Shown one piece after another: positions 11,900-23,599 of a stretch of 64,000 bases of DNA; within the stretch, counting starts at the first letter, position 1; each line of letters begins with the position of its first letter. The notes beneath the pieces were generated by a model that did no database searches, had not been told where the DNA came from, and saw nothing but the letters and a program-made list of their open reading frames with translations. The translations under genes were made by a program, and so were the position numbers. Origin of the DNA: Piper betle (taxonomy: Eukaryota; Streptophyta; Magnoliopsida; Piperales; Piperaceae); assembly GCA_033002965.1 (NCBI GenBank), contig JAURVB010014743.1, forward strand, positions 1-64,000, in the 5' to 3' direction.

Positions 11900-12605
11900 T
11901 TACATAGTGATTACTAAATCATCTAATTTATCATCTGAAGCATCTTTGGAGTCTGAATCATTATCACCAATGGGAAGAGTAGAACTATCATATGCATCAA
12001 CACGAGATCCCTGTGTAAAAAGAGGCATATAACTCCCACTCATATGAGCTCCCTCAGGTTCAGGAGGCAAAGACAAACCATCAGACATAGTAGAACACGA
12101 TCTAATTGCAATTTTCAATGTGGTACCACTTTCATTCGCTACAAAGGTCTCTTCATCTTCACCATCATTGTTGCCAACATTAGTACCAAAGAAATCATCT
12201 TGCATAAAAAAGTCATACCCTATTCATTTCAATTCAAAAAATTCATACACAAAATCATGAATGTGATGTTAGCTTTATTTAAACATGCCGATGGTGATGG
12301 GTTGTCCCGTTCTCCAACCCACTCATCTAAGGAGTCTTCTAAACTTAAATATTCACTAACTGCATCATATTTATGCCTTCACCTCAACTCGTTTTCTTTG
12401 ACCCGCATGTTGTAATGAACAAATACAAGATCATTTACTCTCTTCTTTGCAAGTCAATTTCTTTTTTTGGTATGTACTTGGTCAAAAGTGCCCCAATTAC
12501 GTTCACAACCCGATGATGATGAAGTTTGACTAACTATTCTAATAGCTATCTTTTGTAATTCAGGGCAGCTTATACCATGTTGCTCCCACCATGATGCTAC
12601 ATTTG
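11900..12605 (-). pseudogene. hAT transposase C-terminal (hATC dimerisation) remnant
   Basis: On the minus strand from about 12602 the translation runs ASWWEQHGISCPELQKIAIR, then SQTSSSSGCERNWGTFDQVH and KKRVNDLVFVHYNMRVK. This is the classic hATC dimerisation motif (WW..G...P.L, SSSGCERNW, HTKKRN, NDL..VHYN). An acidic C-terminal tail follows (12205-11900). In-frame stops break the domain (after TKKRN and after ENELR). In live elements this domain drives transposase multimerisation. The DNA-binding BED finger and the catalytic core were not found upstream. Confidence 0.78.
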
Positions 12606-12879
12606 ACAAATTGATTTACTTGTAAGCTTGCTATAAACATGAAATCTGGAGAAAAGTGGATTTTACTTGGGTGAAGGACTTTTCTATTGGTAATTGCAAG
12701 AGAATGTCCAAAATCTCCTTTTGCAAATACAAAATCGGACCACTACAAAATATTAAAACAAAATGAATAATCATATTTAGTTATACATAAACATTTATAT
12801 ATAAAAATTAAAAATAATAGTATCTTGACCTGCAAAGATGTCATGGATCGAGCTACTTCATTGACTTCCAAACGACAAT

Positions 12880-13140
12880 TTTGCACAACACAACATAATT
12901 TTGCACAGCACAGCACAATTTTTGCACAAAAATGTGATTATACAATTTGCACACCGCATAGCAATTTGCACGCACAACATGCAATTTTGCACAGCACAAC
13001 ATTGAAAATAAATTGATCATGAATCCCTAATCAGCAATGACAAAAATTTGTGAAGCATAGCCTACAATTTGCATAGCACATACCATACAATTTGCACAGC
13101 ACAACATAGATAACAATTTGCACATCACAACATTCAATTT
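12880..13140. repeat. array of TTTGCACA-type motifs inside the hAT element
   Basis: About ten loosely spaced copies of 'aatttgcacagcacaacat' variants lie on the transposase 5' side of the element. Subterminal repeats of this kind often bind hAT transposase; that role is inferred here. Confidence 0.6.
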
Positions 13141-13639
13141 CAACAAAAAATCCAACTTTACAAAAATCACCGTTTGGACGGCCACCCGTCGGAGGCGAGG
13201 TTCATGTCCACAGCGCTGTCAACTGGCCACCCATCGGAGGCGAGGTTGTGAGGGCAGAGGCGAGGTCGGAAGCCCGGTCGGAGCTGAGGTCAGAAGTGAG
13301 GAAACGCGGCGGCAGAGTGGGGGAGACAAGGTAATTTTAGTCATTAACCCAAAAAACAAATTCTTCCTGATTTACCCTAATTCCGAATCGGATTTAAATT
13401 GGTCAGAATCAGGGTAAATCGGCCAATTTGGGGCCGACCGATTTGGCCCCAAAATTGGATCTGCACGCCGCCGATTCGTGCATCCATGCTCTCGTCGCAT
13501 TTCGGCCTTCTCCTAGTACGACATTAATTCTACCCTGACAAATCCATCTCCTTCATCTCTTGTTCGGCTGAAACACTTCATTTTTATCTCCTCATCCAAA
13601 CCCATCCTCACCCGTTCTTTTCTTCCTCTCCTACTCGCA

Positions 13640-13640
<1 letters not shown>

Positions 13641-13672
<32 letters not shown>
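13641..13672. repeat. (TA)n microsatellite
   Basis: Sixteen TA units. Confidence 0.95.
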
Positions 13673-13673
<1 letters not shown>

Positions 13674-13960
13674 TCCTTCATCTCTTGCCCACCTAAAGCT
13701 CTTCGCTTTGGTCTTCTATTCATCTGAAACTCATCCACAAAGTCTCTTTGTTTCTCTCCTAGTCGCCTAAAACTTTTTGTTTTCATCTTTTACTTGTCTA
13801 AAACTCATTGTCTTTTTTTCTTTTTCTCTAATTTGCCCAAAACTTTGCACTTTCGTCTTACTTGTCCAAAACTCATCTTCAATGTTTTTTTTCTTCCTCT
13901 CCTATTTGTCCAAAACTTTGTGCTTTCGTCTCATATTCACACAAAACTTAATATTAATCA
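13673..13960. repeat. minisatellite, about 70-75 bp period, four units
   Basis: Pyrimidine-rich units built on 'gtccaaaactttgtgctttcgtc' variants recur near 13690, 13765, 13835 and 13905, becoming more T-rich to the right. Confidence 0.6.
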
Positions 13961-15442
13961 ATATTTGTTGTTTGAAACAAGTGTTTTTAACTCAATATAT
14001 ATAAATATTTAGAATGTAATTTTAAAATTTATTTACATAATTTTTTTCTTTTGATAATTTCAAATTCATTTTAATGAGCAATATATTTTTTAAATACATT
14101 TGGAAAAATTATGAACAAAATTAAATGTTTACTTATATATGCATTTCAAATTATTTTATATTTCTTCATATATTATTTATTAAATAAAATTATATTGCAT
14201 ATTGAAAATAATAAAAATCTAAGGTTTAGCTAATTACATAATATTAAGGTATAATTTTAGTAATTAAAAGTTGAAGACCACTTAGAAGTTTGAATATTTT
14301 TTAAGTAAGACAATTTACAATGGGTATTTAATATAAATATTTTGCATTGACTCTGACAAAATGATATTTATCAAAAAATTTAACCAAGAATTTGTAGATA
14401 TATTTTCTGAAGTTTTCAAATTATAAAATTATTATGTATTTATTTATCATACTTTATTTGTTAGGAAATTTTTTATATATATTTTGTATTTTATTTTTTA
14501 ATAAAATTATAAAAGTTTTTGGCGCATTGACTAACGTATTGCGTGGGTTTAAATTAATTATTTTCTAAATTCTGTGGCGAAAAAATATAGTTTCCAAGAA
14601 ATTTTTGGCAAATGGCATTTCCGAGGGACTTGTATATTGGGATGACCATCTTCACCTTGTCACACCTAGTAGGGTATAAATATGTCCCAACTTCAAGTGA
14701 CTTACATGTTCTTGGTTGACAATAGTGAGGGCATAGAGGTTGCGAGCGCCTAGATGTGGGAGGGGTTGGTGACATCTAATAAGCTGTAGATTTGCAAATG
14801 CCAAGATGGGTTGTCAGTATTATTTATTGAAGGGTAAATTTGTCTTGTCAGGCTTGCTCGTATATTATATATAGTTAGAGATTGGTCTGTATAATATAAG
14901 TTCTTAGAAGGTATTTTTAAGGGTCTTAACAACCCGATAGAATTTGATTTTTTTAAATATTTGATTCAATTTTATTTAAGTTAAAGTTCATCTCGAATCA
15001 AACTAGTGCAAATACGAACATGCCTTTGTCTGGTTTTTCGGTTTGACTCGAAGTTCAATAACGTCAATTAGATATAATAATTTATATATTTTTTATATAG
15101 TTATTTATATAAAATATAAAAATAATAATAATACAATTATATTATAATAATATTTTTGTTCTTTAATAAATTATTTGACATATAATAAAATCAAAATTAA
15201 GCTAATTAAAGTTTGATTATTTATTTTTATCTCAAGTTAGAGAGAAATATATATATATATAATTCTTGATTTTTTTGGCACGAACTTTTTAAGCTCCACT
15301 ACAACTTGAAATAATCGAATCTAAGCTTAAATATAATTAAAATTAAGTCATACTTGTTCGGTGAGCGCCCTGGGTATTTTGTTAACTACAAAGACTCGTA
15401 TTAATTAATTAAAACCCCTAAAATCACACCAACTTGTCGAAC
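13961..15442. other. AT-rich intergenic stretch
   Basis: No gene or clear repeat recognised upstream of PSAT. Confidence 0.5.
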
Positions 15443-15450
15443 TATAAATA
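15443..15450 (+). promoter_or_regulatory. TATA box of PSAT
   Basis: TATAAATA lies 80 bp before the proposed ATG at 15530, which predicts a start of transcription near 15475 and a short 5' UTR. Confidence 0.6.
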
Positions 15451-15529
15451 CTCAAAACAGGCATTCCCGATGATCTCCATCCTCCACCAACCCCCTCCCC
15501 CTGTAGCAAACCCTGAGATCCGCCCATCA

Positions 15530-16766
15530 ATGGCCGCCTCTTACCCCTTCCCCTACCCAACCCCACTCCTCCAAAATCTACCACCGCCGCCGTACCCCGC
15601 CCCTCCCTCCACCTCGCCCGTACCGCCCTCCACTCTCCCTCCGCCGTCGCCGCCCCTCCCTCCTCTGCCGATAGCGACGGCCGCGTCTTCAACTTCGCCG
15701 CAGGCCCCGCCACCCTCCCGGAGCCCGTCCTCCGCCGCGCCCAGTCGGAGCTCCTCAACTGGCGCGGCTGCGGCATGAGCGTCGCCGAGATGAGCCACCG
15801 GGGGAAGGAGTTCAAGTCCATCATCGAGAAGGCCGAGGCGGACCTGCGCTCCTCCTCCGCATCCCGGCCGACTACGACGTTCTCTTCCTCCAAGGCGGCG
15901 CAACCTCCCAGTTCGCGGCCATCCCCCTCAACCTCTGCGCCGCCGGAGACTCCGCCGACTTCGTCGTCACCGGCTCTTGGGGCGACAAGGCGTTCAAGGA
16001 GGCGGCCAAGTACTGCGACGCCAAGGTCATCTGGTCCGGCAAATCCGAGAAGTACACCAAGATCCCAGCTTTCGATGCTTTAGATCAGAACCCAGATGCC
16101 AAGTACCTCCACATCTGCGCCAACGAGACCATCCATGGCGTTGAGTTCAAGGACTACCCGATCCCCAACAGCCCGGGCAAGATCCTCGTCGCCGACATGT
16201 CCTCCAACTTCTGCTCCAAGCCGGTGGACGTCTCCAAGTTCGGCCTGATCTACGCTGGGGCGCAGAAGAACGTCGGCCCTTCCGGCGTCACCATCGTCGT
16301 GGTCCGCAAGGATCTGCTCGGCCGGGCGCAGCCGGCGACGCCGGTGATGATGGACTACAAGATCCACGCCGACAACCGGTCGCTGTACAACACCCCGCCA
16401 TGCCTCGCCATCTACATGTGCGGGCTGGTGTTCGAGGACCTGCTGGCGCAGGGCGGGCTGGAGGAGGTGGAGAGGAGGAACCAGAGGAAGGCGAAGCTCG
16501 TGTACGACGCCATCGACGGCAGCGGCGGGTTCTACCGGTGCCCGGTGGAGGCGTCGGTGCGGTCGCTCATGAACGTGCCTTTCACGCTGGCGAGGGCGGA
16601 GCTGGAGGAGGAGTTCATCAAGGGGGCGGCCAAGGAGCGGATGGTGCAGCTGAAGGGCCACCGGTCAGTCGGCGGCGTCCGGGCTTCCATCTACAATGCC
16701 ATGCCTCTCGCCGGCGTTGAGAAGTTGGTCGCTTACATGAAGGATTTCCAAGCGCAGCATGCTTGA
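15530..16766 (+). CDS. PSAT: phosphoserine aminotransferase, plastid; frame broken twice
   Basis: PSAT makes 3-phosphoserine from 3-phosphohydroxypyruvate and glutamate, step two of the plastid phosphorylated serine pathway, using PLP. The catalytic part is nearly complete: [55 protein letters not shown], the PLP-lysine site [11 protein letters not shown] (Lys at 16266-16268), LYNTPPC and the C-terminal [19 protein letters not shown] Ser/Pro-rich transit peptide starts at MAASYPFPY. The gene is a single exon, as plant PSAT genes usually are, and very GC-rich. The reading frame must shift twice. One 1-bp loss lies in the transit peptide (between about 15560 and 15690). The second is near 15853, where TCCTCCTCC stands for expected TCCCTCCTCC. 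It is either a recent pseudogene or has two assembly errors. The stop is TGA at 16764. Confidence 0.85.
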
Positions 16767-18508
16767 TCTCTCAATGGATCCCAAATGCTAAGGCATTTCA
16801 TTTCTTGCTTTTTTGTGATGGGTCTTATATTGCTCTGCGTTTTCTATATCGATATGATTAATGATGATCGACTATATAATGTTTTCTATGAATATGAATG
16901 CCGTGATTTTTAGGAGGAATAATATTCTTCTTTGTGTCAAAGGAGGGAGAATTGTTGAGATGTTGTAGCTAGTGTTTCATCAATGAGAAAAAGCTTTTTT
17001 TTGTATGCATGGATTGGTGATTGGTCACCATTTATCTTGTTGATTATCGTGAATCTGTAATTTGGGTGCTTTGCTTTTACGATGCCCAGACTTGCAAGTT
17101 GCAGCTCTCGGTTTTGAGGAATCATACCAGAGAATTTGGAATATGCTGGAATCTCACATAAACACAATTGACTTGTATTCTTGGATAAAGTATTTTGCAC
17201 AGCTTGGCCCCCTATCGTCAAAGATTCAGATAGTTAAATAGGAAAATGGAGAGCGTATTATTTTTATTTTTATTTTTTTGTTTTTTTTAAATAAATATTT
17301 ATCCAAATAATATAAATAGCCTAGAGAGATATGGGTTTGATACAAACTTAAGGTTTGAAGGCTTACTAACGCGACTTAGAGCTAATTATAATCACTTTGT
17401 TTAAAAGATGGTTAGATTCTCACAATAGTTAGAACTTTATAAAGATTACATAATCACTTTATCTAAAAAGATAGGTAGATTTTCACAATAACGAGAACTT
17501 TATAAAGATTACAAGTATGGGACAATAAAAAAATAAATTAAATACAAATAAATAATAAGTAAGTTAGACCAAATAATAAGATAATAAATAAAGTACGTGT
17601 GAAAGACACTTAAAAGTCCAATTTCAAGTTACTATTTGTGTTAGTGATCATGTCTAACCATACAAATAGTAGAGTAGTTTAGGACTTGTAATACGTTAAC
17701 TTTCAACCGCGATTAAGGTTAAGTTTTAGGAAATTAGATGTAAAAACAAGTGTATAACTAAATAACTATAACTGCACAATTAATGAAAAGGGAGAGAAAG
17801 CACAAACAAATTTTTAAAAGATTACCAACTTGATATGTCATCTCTTTTACCTCACTAAATCTTTTAGTGAGTAGGTCTTCATAGCTCTAATAGACAAAAC
17901 ACATGTATCCTAACAAGCAACAGAACTTTAGACTCATTTACAAGCACGCCGTAAGTGTCAAGGAAGCTTATACACTAAGCACCCATAAAGCCTCCAATAA
18001 GCCATTCTCCATAAGCACCATGTGTCAAGGATGCTAACTCAACCAAGTCTCAAACACCTCTGAGACTTCACACTTATGGAGATTACACCCTTCTTTAAAC
18101 TCCTCATTTCCTCAAAATCTTCACGCACTTACTCCCAACCTAGGAAGTTTACAAAGTGATCCTTATTATAATTAAACTCTCATTGGTACAAAGATTGTAC
18201 CCAAAATATAATCTAATAGGTATCCCTTTTTAGCTCAAGTTTATTTCTCTAGTTTGGTCCAAGAGAGTGTCAAATCCACTAAAGGCTCAAGTGAGTAGCA
18301 AAAGGATTATCAAATCACTCCCAAAAGGCCCTATTTATAGGCTAGCATAGCCTCTCCAAGCAATAAGGTCGCTATGCTTCAAATCTTCATTTTTGTCTCT
18401 AGCTAACGACTAGGTTTCCACTATTTTTTAGATCATTCGGTTGTCGAATGATTGATCGATTGATCACGAACGATCATTTAAACCTTATCCGCATCATGTA
18501 CTTCATCT
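16767..18508. other. AT-rich intergenic stretch with a small direct duplication
   Basis: It contains the PSAT 3' flank and a two-unit direct repeat at 17385-17512. No gene was recognised; a minus-strand open frame at 16937-17221 matches no family I know. Confidence 0.45.
17385..17512. repeat. two-unit direct repeat, about 64 bp each
   Basis: Units of the form 'aatcactttrtytaaaa-gat-gttagattytcacaata...agaactttataaagattaca' follow one another with roughly 85% identity by eye. Confidence 0.65.
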
Positions 18509-19391
18509 CATGGTTGCATGAATCGGAATCGGAATCGGAATCGGTTTTCCAGTGAATCGGAATCGGAATCGGTCTGAATCGGCCAAGAATCGGTTCAGTT
18601 GAATCGGTCCAAATTAATTTAATCGGTCATATATAATAATTTGACAATTTATAATATAAATATATTAAAATTGGATATTGATGTTATTTTGATATTATTC
18701 TGTGTATTATAGTTTATGATATTTTTAAATATTTTTTAAGATTTTTTTTAATTATTTAGAATTAATTATTATTTTTGACTCGAGTTAGACTCGAGTCAAC
18801 TTTTAATTACGAGAATGCCACTCTTTACCCCCGCCGCCGCCGCCGGCCCGGTCGGCGGCGAGTCTCGCGGCGGCGATGTCGGAGGATGTCGGCAGCCCGG
18901 TCGATGTCGGCAACCCGGTCGGACGAACAGGCGGCGGCCAAGAGCCGGCGGCGAGCGATTCGTGCGTCACAGCCCGATTCGCTCCGGCCACACGTCGGCG
19001 GCGACGTTGCGAGGTCGGCGGCGAGGTCGGCAGCCCGGTCGGCGGCGAGCCCGGAGTCGGGACGCACGGCGGAGGGCGGAAACGGGGCGGCGGCGGGCGG
19101 ACGAGCGGCGGCGGCGTGGGGGGAGCGGGTTTGATTTTAGGTTTTTAAAATCCAAATTACCATTTTACCCATGCTTAAATAATTTAATAAAAATCATACC
19201 TAGGGTATTTTGGTAATTTCGTATAAAAACCTGATTCTCGATTCCGCGTTAAATCGGTCGGAATCGGCCGAACTCGCCGATCCGGGCCGATTCCGGGCCG
19301 ACCGAGTCGGCCCCAAAATCGGATCGGCGCGACGCCGATCCGATTTAAATCGGCCGATTCCGCACGGAATCAGCCGATTCGTGCTTCACAG
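18509..19391. mobile_element. hAT-superfamily non-autonomous element, 0.88 kb
   Basis: Perfect 8-bp target duplication CTTCATCT at 18501-18508 and 19392-19399. Ends are CATGGTTGCATGAATCGG (left) and CTGTGAAGCACGAATCGG (right, reverse complement), the same family as the element at 11550. GAATCGG subterminal repeats crowd both ends. The interior is a GC-rich CGGTCGGCGGCGAGGTCGG-like repeat (18830-19130) without transposase. A related, more diverged GC block lies at 13180-13330 in the first element. Confidence 0.85.
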
Positions 19392-19399
19392 CTTCATCT

Positions 19400-20404
19400 T
19401 CACTGCCAAATACACAATTGATCGTTTGACCAAACACTTTTTAAACTTCACTGATTCAAGTGTAAGCTTCCGAACTCCAGAATCGGTTTCCAAAGTTTTG
19501 CCGAAGGTCGCTTCAATTACCAATCATGAGACCTAACATTTGATCAAAACCTTGTTTGAACGCAATTTCTTCTTGACTTTATTTATGGTCTATTGTCTTT
19601 AGTTGCTAAAACCTGACCAAACACTAACTTAACTATTGAACATTTTGACACTTCTCTTTATTTTTGTTGTAATGTTTTTCGTTTTGGTTGCTTCATTTGC
19701 TAAGCTTACACTTAGAGAGTTTAAGTGTTGTATCATTAAAACAAGGTTCTAACAATCACTCAACGACATAGGATGAGAGCCTCTATTTTGGTTACTTTGA
19801 TGATAACCTCCGTATGTTGTGAACTCTCTAAGTGGTGTGTTGTCAATCTTCATGATGCATTCCTTAAGCTTGAAGCTTTCCAATTTTCATGATCCTCAAC
19901 CTTCGAACACTTCAAGCTTTCCATTGCTAGCCCATGCATTTCTATAGTTGAATCCCTATATACAATGTTAGACAAAAATGCAAGATGTCATGATCGATTG
20001 TAATGCAAATGATGTTCATATTATGAAACCTATGACCAATTAGAGATTGGCAACTCTAAGTGAGCTAGTCATTCTCATTATTTTTTAAAAGTGCATTAGG
20101 CAATGAGATGATAACTCTCAATGCTCCTCCTCTACAAGTGCTTACACTCTCCTTAGGCTTAACCCCTACAACACATTTATATTTTCCCCCTTTGTCATCT
20201 CCAAAAAACAAAATAAAGTATACAAGGGAAGAGGTACATGAAATAGTCTAGGTCTCACCATCCTTTCCTCCACCCTTAGAAGAGTCATGTGGAGCAAACC
20301 AAGACGGCAATGGGTAGTGGAACAAGTAGCTATCAAGGGGAAACCAAATGTGTGCTCATGTCTTGAATGAGCACCTCTTCATTCCTCATTAAGACATGTT
20401 GATC
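19400..20404. other. AT-rich intergenic stretch
   Basis: No gene recognised. Confidence 0.45.
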
Positions 20405-21610
20405 CCTCTAGATGTCTTCAACATTGAAATGAGTCTCCTCCATTCCCATCAACATACTATCCATCCTTGTTGAGAGATCATCCAAGGTGGTCCACACGTT
20501 CCTTGGTTGACTTGGTGGGGTTGTGGCGATGGAAGAAGAGATTTTGGACCATGTAGCTCCTTCATTCCCATGCGGCTCCTCTTCTTGTTCCTCCTCTTGG
20601 GGTTGTGGCGATGCCTCCTCCTCATCATGAATCTTGAGGTTGTCCCAAAAATTGTCGTCATCCACAATGTTTGGTATGGGCTCCTCCCTTGAGGTATCTG
20701 CACCACCGGTCTTCCTCTTCTTGTTTGCCCTTAAATTTATATTGTTGTAGATGCTACTTAAGTCTGAAGTCTTGAAGGGAAGTGATGAAATAGTTTTTTG
20801 CTCCATGTTCGGGAAGGCTCAAAAGAATAGACTCTTGAGGAGTCTCTTCTAGGGTAGACAAATTCTCTTTTAGTTCTTACATTTCCATATAAGGTTGAGG
20901 ATGAGGGATGACAAGTTGATTCTCTCGTTGGCAAGTATCCTCCAAAAGGTGTAGACAACATAGGATGAGAGCTCACTATGGTCGCCAACTTGTGGAAGAA
21001 TGTTCATGGCCACCACTTGCCAAAATAAAAGCGCCATCTTGGTGAGATCATGGACTTTCATAGGGTTTGTGAAGATTGTTCTGGCCTTCACCACGGTTCC
21101 ATGAAACTCATCTCACCTCACAAACTCCATCACAAGATACACCAATTGCACATTATCAAAATAAGTCTTGTCTCCATCATCCAGAGCACTCAAGAGTTGT
21201 GCAATGTAGCCAAACCAATGGTGAAATACTTGGTCATTCACTATAACTTTGTAATACCCTTTATTCACCTTCACCAAGGTGTGGTAGAATTTTCTAATTA
21301 GTAGAAGGGCAATCTTCTTCTCTGAAGTGATTATGAAGCTTATATCCCAACTTTGAGTTTGAACCAATCCAAGGAATCCTCTTAAGTGGCTCTTCAAGTT
21401 CTCAACATTGACTTGATTCTCGTACACAATGAATCGCTTCTTGAAATCCACTTCTTTGAGCTCCTTTTGATCGAAAGAATGACATGCACCTGGCTCCCTT
21501 GGTTTCTCCATTCTTTGCTTCAACCATGAAAAAGGTCCCTCTCCAAAAGAACCAACCATCAGAACAATGAGAGGCAAAATCATCCAAAGGAAGGTCATTC
21601 TCTTTCACAG
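20405..21610 (-). pseudogene. remnant of a plant transposon-associated ORF ('putative plant transposon protein' type)
   Basis: Minus-strand pieces run in order. They are KKRFIVYENQVNVENLKSHL with IALLLIRKFYHTL and VIVNDQVFHHW (21598-21113), then ALLFWQVVAMNILPQVGDHS with ILANERINLSSLILNLIW (21050-20870), then a hydrophilic acidic tail (EEEASPQPQEEEQEEEP, 20806-20408). The order (fragment ending in an FYxxL-like helix, a W...ILP helix, an 'RINLxxLI' helix, then a charged tail) resembles the ORF found with plant Tat/Ogre-like retroelements. Stops and frame changes separate the blocks. The family call is from pattern memory and is moderate; function is unknown. Confidence 0.45.
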
Positions 21611-23507
21611 CTTCGGGCTGGTTCAGCTACCGATCAGCTAAATAATCGTTAACTGATCGGGTTCAAGAATTGAACTTGAGATTGGATGTTGAGACGACAG
21701 TGGCGATGCTTCTCTAGTGATCGGTGATGGTTGGGACACCTTCACAGCGACTCAGGGCAACACTTCGGATAGGAAGGAGGTTGGATTGATGGTGCAAGCA
21801 TGAAACTTTACCTCCAACACCAATCGGTTGACAACTACCGATCAGTCAGCCTTGCTGAAAGGATCCAGGGAGGATTCGAGCAGCAATATGGTTGGTAGGG
21901 AGTCACAACGGCACTAGGCTGAGCTTCAGAGTGGTAGGTGGCAGCGATTGACGATTCGGAGATAAAAAGAAGAAATGTTTGTGTTCCGCGTGAACCAACA
22001 ACTCATGATTTTTCATCTTTGCTGCCTTGTTCAGGATAAAAGAAGAAAGGGGAACTCATGTCGTTAGTAGAAGCGATTGACGATTCGGAGATATTGACGG
22101 ATTTCTTACTTGATTTTTGATGAAGATTTGATTATTGTTCTCACTTGTGCACTTCCTCCCATGACCTCTAGGGTGAGGCTTGATGGGTATTTCTGTTCCA
22201 AGGCCAAGAGAGGAAGTATATGTGAGTAACAGTAGGTATGACTAGCAAACATCGAGCGTGCTCTAAACATGACAAAAGTAATATGGATCTGATGTGGCTT
22301 ATAAAAGACATTTTGGAAACGGTTAGGCACATTTTTTGGTGGAGGCACCCATGGGATAACAGGCAGTTCTTGCATTCTCAAGAGAGCTAGTTCTTATATT
22401 ATAGTTAGTTAAGAGGTAGACTCACTAAATCAATTAAGAGATTAATTTTAATTTAATTTCAAGTTAACTAAATATTATCTTCTGATATTTAGCTTATTAA
22501 TTAGCTTGAGATAATAATAAAAAATTTATAAATATTACATATTTTTTCCTCAATATCAAAAGAAAAAGAATAAAAAATTATGTTTTTTTCAAATAAGAGG
22601 GATGATAAATAGTAAAAATTAAAATTTTATTAATGATTAAGTTTTGACTTCCGTAGCGAAGAACTCTTTCATTCCGTACTAAGAATATAAATTTTTATTT
22701 TATTTATATTTTATTATATATATTTAATTTGATAAAGAAACTTTGTGAAAGAAGGATCTTTGCATTTGCTTTGCTATGCCTGTGGTCAATCAGGGCAGGT
22801 CTGCGGTGTCCGTTGATTCTTTTGGCCATCTTGGTCAAAGTGGGGCCGACAGCTTCCCTTATTAGACTTTGATACTTGTTTTACCACGAAATAGTTGTCA
22901 AATTGAATTTTTGAAAATTGGCCATGTGAGCTCTGGAATCTCCTGTTCATGAATCTCGTTTATTTTCTTTTACTGCCGGTATTTTTGTATGCCACCTGTG
23001 CACGAACTCAAAAGTCGATCATATCATGTTCGAGCATTTGTCGGTTATGGTCTTTTTTGACCGACACACCTTTCCTTGATTAAATTTAAATTTGATAAAG
23101 GAACCGTATTTTGCAACTAAATAGTGGAGGTGCAAGTCCTAAATTCCTGATTTGGGTTGGTATGAATTGCATCAACCTTCACTAATTGATAACTGCTTAC
23201 GCAAGATACGAAAACATTTATCATAAACTACATGCTGTGTTATAATGTTAACTGGGCGTATATAGTAAAACAAAAATACTACGACCTTACAAATGGTTAT
23301 TTTCAGTGTCGGAGTAGGGGCGGCACACAAAAGAAGAGGCGTTCCTAAAAAATTTATCTCTAACCACCGACCCAGCCTCAGACAGAGAAGTCAAGCCAAC
23401 CACGTACCCAACATACACGCGCGCGTCGCCAACGGCAGTCGCAAATCCCACACTCAACTTCCAAACAGCGACACGCGCGTGTAACAAATAATCTCGCCAT
23501 CGCCGAC
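21611..23507. other. intergenic stretch upstream of the HIG1-domain gene
   Basis: No gene recognised. The last 200 bp become GC-richer (ACGCGCG motifs near 23415 and 23470), consistent with a proximal promoter. Confidence 0.45.
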
Positions 23508-23515
23508 TATAAAAG
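23508..23515 (+). promoter_or_regulatory. TATA box of the HIG1-domain gene
   Basis: TATAAAAG, 85 bp from the end of the box to the start codon at 23600, in a clean promoter context. Confidence 0.65.
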
Positions 23516-23599
23516 ACTTCCTCCCCTCCAACAAACATTTCTTCAATTAAAAGAGATCGAATCGATTTTTTTCGGGTCTTGGGGAGGAAGAGATCAACC

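Larger units (their letters stand above)
11550..13488 (-). mobile_element. hAT-superfamily transposon, 1.94 kb, decayed
   Basis: Flanked by a perfect 8-bp duplication CTCTCGTC (11542-11549 and 13489-13496). Ends are inverted repeats: CACGGTTGCATAAATCGG on the left and CATGGATGCACGAATCGG on the right (reverse complement). Near the ends GAATCGG recurs many times. An 8-bp duplication with CA-starting ends is the hAT signature, and a hAT dimerisation domain remnant inside confirms it. Only the C-terminal transposase part is recognisable, so it is not autonomous. Confidence 0.85.

Noticed and set aside
16937..17221. Minus-strand 94-codon frame near PSAT with a vague leucine-rich look
   Set aside because: No repeated LxxLxLxxN pattern, and it sits in the PSAT 3' flank; treated as chance.
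18775..19216. Long overlapping frames on both strands rich in Arg, Gly and Ala
   Set aside because: They arise from the GC-rich simple repeat inside the second hAT element.
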